Shown one piece after another: positions 1 through 6,900 of a stretch of 64,000 bases of DNA. Under the pieces are notes generated by a model. That model saw only the letters and a list, made by a program, of their open reading frames with translations. It had not been told where the DNA came from and searched no databases. The stretch covers positions 2,914,001 through 2,978,000 of the forward strand of contig NZ_CP097320.1 of NCBI RefSeq assembly GCF_023515995.1, read 5' to 3'. Position numbers and translations under genes: made by a program. Positions within the stretch are counted from its first letter, which is position 1. Each line of letters starts with the position of its first letter. This DNA comes from Candidatus Mycobacterium methanotrophicum (GTDB lineage: Bacteria > Actinomycetota > Actinomycetes > Mycobacteriales > Mycobacteriaceae).

Positions 1-450
1 GTTGGGGCGCCTGATGGTCGGCGGCGGTCAGATGAGGAGTTCATCGCTGACATCGCTGCGCTGCGAACCGAGAACGCCGCACTGCGGGTGATGGTCGAGG
101 AGCATCGGGCCGAGATCGCCGAGCTCAAGCGGCAGCTGGGACAGAACAGCCAGAATTCATCGAAGCCGCCGTCGACGGATTCGCCGTTCGCCAGGCCCGC
201 ACCGAAGTCGTTGCGCTGCAAGAGTGGCCGCAAACCCGGCGGTCAGCCCGGACATCCGGGATCGACGCTGGCGCTGGTCGACGACCCGGACGAGATACTG
301 CGCCACGAGCCCGCCGCATGTGTCGGGTGCGGTGCCGGGCTGGCCGGCGCCGAGCAGATCGGCGTGGAGCGGGGCAGATCCATCCAATCCCCGCTATATT
401 TCGGCGCGTCAGGGAAGACGTCCGTGTTCGCACAACTCGACTACTGTTGA
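1..450 (+). pseudogene. IS66-family transposase, N-terminal remnant
   Basis: The open frame enters from before the window and stops at 450. It reads as the N-terminal part of an IS66 TnpC-type transposase: a leucine-rich coiled coil (IAALRTENAALRVMVEE), the Asn/Ser-rich linker QNSQNSSKPPSTDSPF, a basic GRKPGGQPGHPG stretch, then a CVGC zinc-finger half. Similarity ends near residue GVER at about 375. The last 25 or so residues do not look like IS66, so the element is cut off and its catalytic DDE domain is missing. It is mobile-element debris at the left edge of the accessory region. Nothing is recognisable between 451 and 565. Confidence 0.7.
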
Positions 451-565
451 CCGACCGCACGTGGGATCGTGTCATGACGACGAGTCTCAATGCCTGAAAA
501 CTGGCGTCGCCGTCGAATCCCGGCTGGGCCGGTGTTGACCCTCCCCGTTAGGTCGCAAGCGAGGC

Positions 566-2221
566 TTAGAACAAGCTCAGCAGGTCCGACGGCATTGTCG
601 TCGCGAGGTCCGTCGACAGTGTGGTTCCGAACTCCGCCGACAGTGCTGTGCTCAACTCCGTGGACAGTTGCGACAGCATTGCGCTGAGATCAGCCGAGAT
701 GCCCGACGCCCCGCTGAGTCCGAGCAATGCGCTGAGGTTGACGGCGTCGTTCGCCACTGCGCTGGCGCTGCTGGGGTCAGCCGCACCGGCCGAAAATGCG
801 CCAGGGTCCGTTACTGTCGCGGCGGGGTCGAGAAAGGCCAACATAACGCTGGGGTCGGACAACGCGTTGACGTTCGTTTCGTTGTTGGTCAGCAGCGTCA
901 GGAGGTCTTGCCCCACCAAGTTCCAATCCGTGCCGCCGTATACGGGGTCAAAGACAGCGGTGGTGGTCGGGCCGGTGGCGTTGGCGGTCGCGTCGGTGAA
1001 GGCGAGGTATCCAGGGTCGGTCAGTACCCCCAGGTTGGTGTAGAGTGCCGGCAGCTCCGGGTTGATGCTGGTCAAATCCGCGTCAACCGTTCCCAGCTGG
1101 TCTGGGGTCAGGTTGTACGCACCAACCTGCAACAGCGCTGTGGTCTCGTCGATTTGGCTTTGCGTCGGCGCGGCAGCCGTGCCGGCGGCGTACTCAGCCA
1201 GCCATGTCTGAAGCGTCGTATTGCTCGAATCCAGGTTTGCGATGTCCTGAACGATCGCCGGGTAAGTCATACTTTCGGGTACGTCACACGACGCCGCACA
1301 CACGGGGCTGCCGGCGGTAAACGGATCGAAATCGATGACGCTCCCGGCCACAACATTCTGCAGAGCCTGCGTGAACTCCGTCAGAGTGGGAAGTTCGATG
1401 CCGGTGCCGTCGACACCGGAGGCGGACGGCGCCGCCAACAAACTTCCGTAGAAGTTCTCAAAGGGCTGCAGCGGGTTGAGTGTGTAGGTTACCCCATCCC
1501 ACGGGTACTCGTTTAGGCCGTTGACCAAGGTGGTGGCACCCTCGAAGGGGTTGGTGCCGCCATCCAGCGGGAAGCCGAATTCCGGATAGACTGGTCCCCC
1601 GGCGTCACTGACACCGGCATCGTTTGCTGCGGTATAGGTGTAGCCCGACAGTAGCTCTGATAGCGGTACCCGGAACATGTGGTCGAAAAGTCCAGATTGG
1701 GTCTGCCCATCTAAGGCGTCAAGGAACGCAATTGTTCGGTCGGTCGAGGTGGTGCCGGTAATCACATCCGGCGGGAGGATCGGCGCGCAGCTCGCTACGG
1801 CGCAGGATGGGCTCTCCGGAAGTTCGGCCGCCAGGAGGCCGTCCAATTGGTAGTCCAGGCCTCCAAGGCCTTGATCCAACGACGGGAAGGGTAGAAATAA
1901 TGAGAGCACCGCCGCGACATGAGTGCTGTCCCAAGGGCCCCAACCCCAGATGTTCGTGGAGCTCGGCACCCACCAGTTCCCGGTGTCCAACAACGAATCC
2001 GCTGTCGTGTCCAAGGCCTGGACCTCGTTGTTTGGAATGTTCACGATGTCGTCGAACAGGTTGATTGGCACGTTGAGCACTGAACTGGTGTCGACCAGGT
2101 GGACCGCACTGGTGCGGGTAGGCAGTTGGGAGGTCCGCAGCGTGAACGGTGCGATGGCAACGGCGCCGGTTACCGCAAGCGCCGCGGCTGCCAGGACATA
2201 CGAACGCGACGCAGCCTGCAT
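566..2221 (-). CDS. Secreted mycobacterial protein of unknown function (paralogue of the gene at 42700)
   Basis: A 551-residue protein. I chose ATG 2221 because a purine-rich GAGGGGG ribosome site sits just upstream and the residues that follow form a signal peptide: Arg at position 6, then a hydrophobic AAAALAVTGAVAIAPF core. An upstream in-frame start at 2500 would overlap the nitroreductase and add a low-complexity repeat, so I rejected it. The mature part has the block NLFDDIVNIPNNEVQAL, a NIWGWGPWD tryptophan motif, two closely spaced Cys pairs, and a Ser/Leu/Ala-rich C terminus. The protein at 42700-44082 shares the same blocks. No catalytic motif is visible. It is probably exported to the envelope or outside; its function is unknown. 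It lies downstream of the nitroreductase on the same strand. Confidence 0.7.
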   Translation of the reverse strand: MQAASRSYVLAAAALAVTGAVAIAPFTLRTSQLPTRTSAVHLVDTSSVLNVPINLFDDIVNIPNNEVQALDTTADSLLDTGNWWVPSSTNIWGWGPWDSTHVAAVLSLFLPFPSLDQGLGGLDYQLDGLLAAELPESPSCAVASCAPILPPDVITGTTSTDRTIAFLDALDGQTQSGLFDHMFRVPLSELLSGYTYTAANDAGVSDAGGPVYPEFGFPLDGGTNPFEGATTLVNGLNEYPWDGVTYTLNPLQPFENFYGSLLAAPSASGVDGTGIELPTLTEFTQALQNVVAGSVIDFDPFTAGSPVCAASCDVPESMTYPAIVQDIANLDSSNTTLQTWLAEYAAGTAAAPTQSQIDETTALLQVGAYNLTPDQLGTVDADLTSINPELPALYTNLGVLTDPGYLAFTDATANATGPTTTAVFDPVYGGTDWNLVGQDLLTLLTNNETNVNALSDPSVMLAFLDPAATVTDPGAFSAGAADPSSASAVANDAVNLSALLGLSGASGISADLSAMLSQLSTELSTALSAEFGTTLSTDLATTMPSDLLSLF

Positions 2222-2324
2222 AGCGCCCCCTCGCGATCGGTTGAACTCAGTGAACTGTGAACTTACACGAAGAGAACCTAAGTCTGAAACAGAACCGGCG
2301 AATCCGTCGGAAACCATTGATTGC

Positions 2325-2384
2325 GTGTTCAGCGGTGTGTTCAGCCTCACAATAGGCGGGGTGTTCAGCCGCATAATTGGCAGG
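2325..2384. repeat. 24-bp imperfect tandem repeat upstream of the secreted-protein gene
   Basis: Two adjacent 24-bp units, 2337-2360 and 2361-2384, match at 20 of 24 positions. A third partial unit (core GTGTTCAGC) starts at 2325. They lie in the 223-bp gap between the nitroreductase stop and the secreted-protein start, about 105-165 bp upstream of the latter. A repeated regulator-binding site is possible; no regulator is identified. No matching block was seen upstream of the paralogue at 42700. Confidence 0.5.
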
Positions 2385-2444
2385 AAGTCTAATAAATTCA
2401 CGCCATTGCCCACGTCCTCGGACACAGCGACTTCATAGCGGTTT

Positions 2445-3185
2445 TTACGTGTCCAGCCAGACACGGTTGCCGTAGCTGTCACGGTGCGTGACCTGCCCAA
2501 CTGGGGTGCGGGTGGTCGGTCCGTAACGTCCGCGTGGCCAGCCCAGGGCCACCACGCAGCACGGTGTCACCGAGCGCGGCAATTTCAGGATCCGCCGCGC
2601 CAATCTCACTCGCCATAACGGCAGCGTGATCAGCGATGCCCCCAATCCCATCGCACGGGCGGCCAGCGATAGGTTCTGCACGCTGGGGTAAATCGAACCC
2701 CAGTATCCGGACAGCGCGGCGTGCGGCATCACCGAATACGGCACGCGGCCTTCGCGGACGGTGAGCCGAAGGCACGCCACCACCAGGACCGGGATCTCGG
2801 TGAAGTGGTCGACCTGCCACTGGGCCGCGCGCACCACCTTGGCCAACGACTCGTCGTGATCGGCCGCGTGCCGGAGCGCACCGCCGTAGGAGAACTTCCA
2901 GCCCTGCCGGTAACGCTTGGCGAGCTTTTTCACCACGCGCCGGTCTTTGACGATGATGAACTCCCAGTTCTGCCCGTTGGCGCCAGTCGGCGCGCGCAGC
3001 GCCAACTCCACGCACTTCAACACCACCGCGTCATCGACCGGGTCGGGATGGACGCGCCGCACGGCCCGTTGCGTCATCATCGCCTCGACCAGCGGCATGT
3101 TCAGGCCGGCGAGCGCCTCCGCTGTGGTCGGCTCCACCCGGAACGCGTCGGCGTAGGGCGAGGCGGAGTTCGGCGCGTCGGTCAT
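2445..3185 (-). CDS. Nitroreductase-family FMN oxidoreductase (paralogue of 45133-45831)
   Basis: 246 residues. The N-terminal segment MMTQRAVRRVHPDPVDD and the following LRAPTGANGQNWEF are the flavin-binding signature of the nitroreductase fold (Arg-rich start; Ser/Thr-Gly-x-Asn contact region). Near the C terminus, GLGASLITLPLW and VVALGWPRGRYGP match the second half of the fold. The enzyme should use FMN and NAD(P)H; its substrate is unknown. It is closely related to the protein at 45133-45831 over its whole length. Each copy lies near a secreted protein of the same family, pointing to an old duplication. The start ATG 3185 adds about 15 residues relative to the paralogue; an internal start is possible. 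Confidence 0.8.
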   Translation of the reverse strand: MTDAPNSASPYADAFRVEPTTAEALAGLNMPLVEAMMTQRAVRRVHPDPVDDAVVLKCVELALRAPTGANGQNWEFIIVKDRRVVKKLAKRYRQGWKFSYGGALRHAADHDESLAKVVRAAQWQVDHFTEIPVLVVACLRLTVREGRVPYSVMPHAALSGYWGSIYPSVQNLSLAARAMGLGASLITLPLWRVRLARRILKLPRSVTPCCVVALGWPRGRYGPTTRTPVGQVTHRDSYGNRVWLDT

Positions 3186-3310
3186 GTGTCGTTTCCTACC
3201 TCGACCTCACCATCTCATGGCTGCTGGGCCTGCGGGCCCGAGGTGGTCGCTCCTTTGTTGGGTCGCGCGTTGAACGCCGCACGAATCCTCGCGCGCTAAA
3301 CCGTGTCACG

Positions 3311-3748
3311 TCAGTTCGACAATGACCCGGGCGTTTCCCACCGCACACCATCGAATCGTCCGAAATCGCTGTCGTAACTAACTATTCGTGCGCGGTGCTC
3401 AATCGCCAAAGCGGCCAGATGCGCATCGTTGACGAGGTTTCCGCCCGCGCCAACCTGCGACAGCAGCCCGGACAGCACGTCGCCATGGCGCGCAGTCGGC
3501 GACACGATGACGGACGCTGGTGCGTTGCACCAATCGAGCACTTGAGCCATTGCCGCGTCGGCGGTCAGGGGCGAAGGAAAAAGCCCATGACGAGTCGTCA
3601 ATTGCACAAATGCGAGCAGCGGCACCCACGCCAGGCCGACGGTGTCTCTGCCGGACAGCGCACCGTCGAGCCAGCGGCGGGAGGCCTCGTGGTGGCCTGC
3701 TGCGGTGTTGACGGCGTACAACAGGACATTGGCGTCGACGATCCTCAT
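3311..3748 (-). CDS. vapC: VapC-type PIN-domain ribonuclease toxin
   Basis: 145 residues of PIN-domain type. The protein opens MRIVDANVLLYAVN with the first metal-binding Asp, has a central LVNDAHLAALAIEH helix with a second conserved Asp, and ends with SYDSDFGRF, which supplies the last acidic residues. VapC toxins are Mg2+-dependent endoribonucleases that cut tRNA or rRNA and are neutralised by VapB. The start overlaps the stop of vapB by 4 bp, so translation is coupled. The usual Glu in the second helix is not obvious (LLAFVQLTT), as in some mycobacterial VapC subfamilies. The target RNA cannot be read from sequence. Confidence 0.85.
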   Translation of the reverse strand: MRIVDANVLLYAVNTAAGHHEASRRWLDGALSGRDTVGLAWVPLLAFVQLTTRHGLFPSPLTADAAMAQVLDWCNAPASVIVSPTARHGDVLSGLLSQVGAGGNLVNDAHLAALAIEHRARIVSYDSDFGRFDGVRWETPGSLSN

Positions 3749-3999
3749 GCGCCGCGACGCTGTCGCCGGATCAGGTCCTCGTCCTCGAGTTCGCCGGCGA
3801 TCTGCAGCGCCCGGTCCAGGTTGACCGAGGGCACACCCAAATCAGCTGTCCGCGTTTGGAAAACCGCACCAGCCGGCCGCCGTTGCGCACCTTGCCGGAT
3901 GGCGTCATTGAGCGCCTGCTTGAACGATACGTTGCGCTGACGCATCAGCTGCCTGACGACGACGAGCGTGTCGTCGTCAAGGGTCACCGTCGTCCGCAC
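3745..3999 (-). CDS. vapB: VapB-type antitoxin, ribbon-helix-helix DNA-binding
   Basis: 84 residues. The N-terminal RTTVTLDDDTLVVVRQLM followed by FKQALNDAIRQG is a typical ribbon-helix-helix DNA-binding unit. The C-terminal half (DLGVPSVNLDRALQIAGEL) is the toxin-binding tail. The start codon is GTG 3999, only 2 nt from the perfect inverted repeat at 4002-4040. There is no room for a ribosome site in a short leader, so the mRNA may be leaderless. VapB should bind the repeat and repress its own operon together with VapC. Confidence 0.85.
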   Translation of the reverse strand: MRTTVTLDDDTLVVVRQLMRQRNVSFKQALNDAIRQGAQRRPAGAVFQTRTADLGVPSVNLDRALQIAGELEDEDLIRRQRRGA

Positions 4000-4001
4000 C
4001 C

Positions 4002-4040
4002 TGACAGCATAGCATCAACTATTGTGATGCTATGCTGTCA
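4002..4040. promoter_or_regulatory. Perfect 16-bp inverted repeat: vapBC operator/promoter
   Basis: TGACAGCATAGCATCA at 4002-4017 is the exact reverse complement of 4025-4040, with a 7-nt spacer. On the minus strand, a TATGCT hexamer (TANNNT type) inside the vapB-proximal arm lies 6 nt upstream of the vapB GTG. The arm could therefore be both the -10 element and the operator, with transcription starting at or next to the start codon. The symmetric arm offers the same hexamer on the plus strand, but no plus-strand gene follows. Confidence 0.8.
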
Positions 4041-4072
4041 AAAATCGAGGGGCTCAGCGTTGCGGACCTGCG

Positions 4073-4573
4073 TCACGCGTGCTCGCTGACCCACGTCGCG
4101 GTGAAATCCTGAATATTCGGTATCCCCTGGGCGAATTCGCGCGCGATGAAGCTCTCGATCGCGCCACCAACCAGTGGGACTTTGAATTCCACGGTCCCAG
4201 TGAAGGTCAGCAGTGAGCCGCTCTGGATGGGTGCGACCGACGCGGCGCCACAGCCGGATCCCGGCGCACCGGACACCGCGACACTGATCTCCCCGCGGAG
4301 CTGACCGCCGACCGGTCGCCACGTCTCGGTGTGGCGGATTTGCACGTCGCGGCCATAGAACTTCGCGACGATCCCGGGCAGCAGGTCACGGCCGAGGTCC
4401 TGAGTGGTAGCCACCCGCACGATCAGGTCGTCATCGACGATCAACGATTCCAGCCCAGCGCTTCCGTTAAGGCTCGCAAGCCGGGCCAGCCAATAGTCCT
4501 CGTCGCTAAACGCCGAATGAACCTGCTCGACAGTTGCCGACGACTCGGCCGACACCTCGAACGAACGCGGCAT
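4073..4573 (-). CDS. DUF2505 (SRPBCC-fold) protein
   Basis: 166 residues. The opening MPRSFEVSAESSATVEQVHS and the motifs DEDYWLARLA, RHTETWRPVGGQLRGEISV and FTGTVEFKVPLVGGAIE are characteristic of the actinobacterial DUF2505 family, which has a START/SRPBCC-like hydrophobic-ligand fold. The family function is not established; lipid or small-molecule binding is an inference from the fold. There is no signal peptide, so it is likely cytosolic. It sits 14 bp downstream of the flavodoxin-like gene on the same strand, so the two are probably co-transcribed. Confidence 0.8.
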   Translation of the reverse strand: MPRSFEVSAESSATVEQVHSAFSDEDYWLARLASLNGSAGLESLIVDDDLIVRVATTQDLGRDLLPGIVAKFYGRDVQIRHTETWRPVGGQLRGEISVAVSGAPGSGCGAASVAPIQSGSLLTFTGTVEFKVPLVGGAIESFIAREFAQGIPNIQDFTATWVSEHA

Positions 4574-4587
4574 AGTAACCGAACCCC

Positions 4588-5268
4588 TTATCCCTTACCG
4601 AACAGCCGATCCGCCAGGCGGGCCGCAAAAGTCCGCGTCTGCTCTAACTGCTCGGATTGCACGTTGGTCGGCGGGATCCGAAGACCCAGGTATTTCTGGC
4701 GGTACTCACCGGAACCCAGGTAGCTGGTCAGCGACAGCATGGAGCGAATCGGGTCGCCGGGATAGGTGAAGTGTATCTCGTCGACGTACCGGCCACCCTG
4801 CTGCCCGGCGAGCTCACGCACCGCTTCGAGATTTTCCCGCCAAAATTGGCGGCAGACTACAAAAACCGCAAACGGCTTGCCAAACAACAGCTTTCGCGCT
4901 TCATCGGACATCAGGAAGGAGCGCAGCGGCATGCTGACAGTCTGCCACCAGGTCGGTGAGCCGATGCAGATCAGGTCGTAGTCGCCGTTTCGCACAGTGT
5001 CGGGGGTGCGGACCTCACCCGTGGCGCCGCGTTTCTGCGCAGGCAGCACGCTGAGCATGTCGGGCCACACCCGTCTCATCGGGAATCGGGAGAATTTCTC
5101 GGCATATCGCTGATCCGTGAACTCGATCTCGGCCCTGGATACCTCGCAGCCTCGTTCGCGAAAAACTTCTCCCGCGGCCTCGAGCACCCGAAGCGACTGC
5201 CCCGTATACGAGTAATACAGCAGCAAGACCCGCGGCGGCCTTTCGCCGCGCCCGGTCGTATCCGTCAT
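4588..5268 (-). CDS. Flavodoxin-like protein / NADPH-dependent oxidoreductase fold
   Basis: 226 residues from ATG 5268, which is preceded by a strong GGAGGTG ribosome site; the frame stays open further upstream but without a good start. The N-terminal VLLLYYSYTGQSLRVLEA is the flavodoxin FMN-phosphate loop after the first beta strand. YDLICIGSPTWWQTVSMPLRS is the second FMN-contact region with the Trp-Trp pair. The protein therefore probably binds FMN and moves electrons; its partner is unknown. It is divergent from the methyltransferase at 5366 across a 97-bp gap that must hold both promoters. Confidence 0.75.
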   Translation of the reverse strand: MTDTTGRGERPPRVLLLYYSYTGQSLRVLEAAGEVFRERGCEVSRAEIEFTDQRYAEKFSRFPMRRVWPDMLSVLPAQKRGATGEVRTPDTVRNGDYDLICIGSPTWWQTVSMPLRSFLMSDEARKLLFGKPFAVFVVCRQFWRENLEAVRELAGQQGGRYVDEIHFTYPGDPIRSMLSLTSYLGSGEYRQKYLGLRIPPTNVQSEQLEQTRTFAARLADRLFGKG

Positions 5269-5365
5269 GGCACCTCCATCGTTGGATTGCGCAGGATAGC
5301 GTTGTGGTGGCGACCCGCTGCGCCCGGCTCCGCCGCGCTTGCGATCGCCACTAGGCTTGGCCGCC

Positions 5366-6199
5366 GTGACCGACAAAGTTCCCGTCGACCTCAGCGGTCC
5401 CGCACAGACTATGCTGACCACTTTGTACTGCAAGGCGTTGGACGCCGATTGGCGCCAGCCAATCTTGGGCGATGAATTCGCAAAGGAGGCTGTCGCCCGA
5501 ATCGACTACGACTGGGCGGAACTCAAGGTCGCCGACCGGTGGACGCCGCTGGTGACGGTGCGAACCGCGCAGTTCGACATCTGGACTTCTCAGTTCCTGG
5601 CCGCTCACCGGCGGGCCACCGTGATCCACCTGGGTTGCGGTCTCGACAGCCGGGTATTCCGCTTGGACCCGGGCCCAAGCGTCGAATGGTACGACGTCGA
5701 CTACCCAGCGGTAATTGCGCTGCGCCAGAAGGTTTTTCCGACTCGTCCGCATTACCGCTTGGTCGCCGCCGCGGCGACCGACCCGTCCTGGCTCGAACAA
5801 ATTCCCACCGCCCGGCCGGTGCTGCTGTTGGCGGAGGGCATCAGCATGTACCTCACCGAAAGTGACGGCATCGCCCTGCTGCAACGCGTCGTCGACCGGT
5901 TCGGATCCGGTGAATTGCAGATCGATTTTTACAACTGGCTCGCGATCCGATCGCAGAAGACACATAGGTTGCAGCGGCAATCCGGTTCGACGCTGCATTG
6001 GGCCGTGAACAGCCCGGCGGACATTGCGGAAAAGCTTTCCGGGGTTCAGCTGATCACGGCCGTAACCTTCTTCGATGCGACCACCTTCGGCCGGGCATCG
6101 GGCGTCTTCCGGCTGGCGCGACGGCTGGTCCGTGCTGTCCCGCCGCTGCGTCGAACCTTCCAATACCACCGCTACGCCTTCGGGAGCCCGGTTAACTGA
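5366..6199 (+). CDS. LCM-family SAM-dependent O-methyltransferase (paralogue of 46186-47028)
   Basis: 277 residues from GTG 5366. The fold is that of the leucine carboxyl methyltransferase / PPM1 family: VIHLGCGLDSRVFRLDPG is the SAM-binding loop, WYDVDYPAVIALR carries the acidic ribose contact, and VLLLAEGISMYLTESDG is the family's AEGxxxYL motif. Many bacterial members methylate carboxyl or hydroxyl groups of polyketides. The paralogue at 46186 starts with the same TxKVPVDLSGxAQTML segment, which supports both GTG starts. The gene lies near, but is not joined to, the lipid genes, so a role in their pathway is only a guess. Confidence 0.75.
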   Translation: MTDKVPVDLSGPAQTMLTTLYCKALDADWRQPILGDEFAKEAVARIDYDWAELKVADRWTPLVTVRTAQFDIWTSQFLAAHRRATVIHLGCGLDSRVFRLDPGPSVEWYDVDYPAVIALRQKVFPTRPHYRLVAAAATDPSWLEQIPTARPVLLLAEGISMYLTESDGIALLQRVVDRFGSGELQIDFYNWLAIRSQKTHRLQRQSGSTLHWAVNSPADIAEKLSGVQLITAVTFFDATTFGRASGVFRLARRLVRAVPPLRRTFQYHRYAFGSPVN

Positions 6200-6337
6200 C
6201 ACCGCTTGCTGCGTGCTGCTGCTCGGCGACGATGCACAGCAGCGAACGTTATGGGACCACCGGCGCGTCGCGTCGGTGGTCTCTTCGTTTGCCCGTTCGA
6301 TCGCTGTGACAGCTCAAGTCACGGAGGTGGAAAGGGC

Positions 6338-6730
6338 ATGGCTTTTCGGGAGGTCAGTGTGAACGAGATTAGGGAAGTGCTGCGGGTGTGGCTGGGGGTG
6401 GCGGGGCGGCCGGCGCCGGGGTACCGGACGATCGCCGCGCATTGCGGCGTGGACCGCAAAACGGTGCGCCGCTACGTGGAGGCCGCGCAGACTGCCGGCC
6501 TGCGCCGCGACGACGATGTCAGCGCCCTCCATGACGGGTTGATCGGGGTGGTCGCTGAGGCGGTGCGTCCCGCCCGGCCAGACGGTCACGGCGCCGCCTG
6601 GGAGCAACTGCTGGGGTTTGCAGGAGCAGATCACCGCGTGGGTGGCCGGCCAGGGTGAGCAGCGGCCGTTGACGGTCACCAAGATCCACACGTTGCTGGC
6701 CCGGCAGGGATGTGTGTGTTTGCTATCTAA
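6338..6730 (+). pseudogene. IS21-family transposase (IstA-like), N-terminal remnant
   Basis: ATG 6338 follows a GGAGGTGGAAAGGG ribosome site. The first 90 or so residues (VNEIREVLRVWLGVAG, then YRTIAAHCGVDRKTVRRYVEAA) are the helix-turn-helix start of an IS21 IstA transposase. Around 6610 the reading frame shifts: the related sequence QGEQRPLTVTKIHTLLARQG continues in another frame to about 6710 and then ends. No integrase core follows. Between about 6731 and the mmpL stop at 6901 I see nothing recognisable. Confidence 0.65.
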
Positions 6731-6900
6731 TACATGTTCATTTCCCAGCAGTTGCCAACCCCTATCACGTCAGCCCTGTCGTCGCCAGCATTGATCTGAC
6801 TCGCCCCTGAAGAGGCGCCGGGCGAGCTCGGCTGCTCGACGTGGCGGCTGGATGCCCGGCTGCGGCGTTGACCCACGACCGAACTCCGAACGCTACTGCA

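Noticed and set aside
2222..2500. Upstream extension of the secreted protein to ATG 2500 (644 residues)
   Set aside because: It would overlap the nitroreductase, hide the signal peptide inside the protein, and consist of low-complexity repeat; ATG 2221 has a strong ribosome site.
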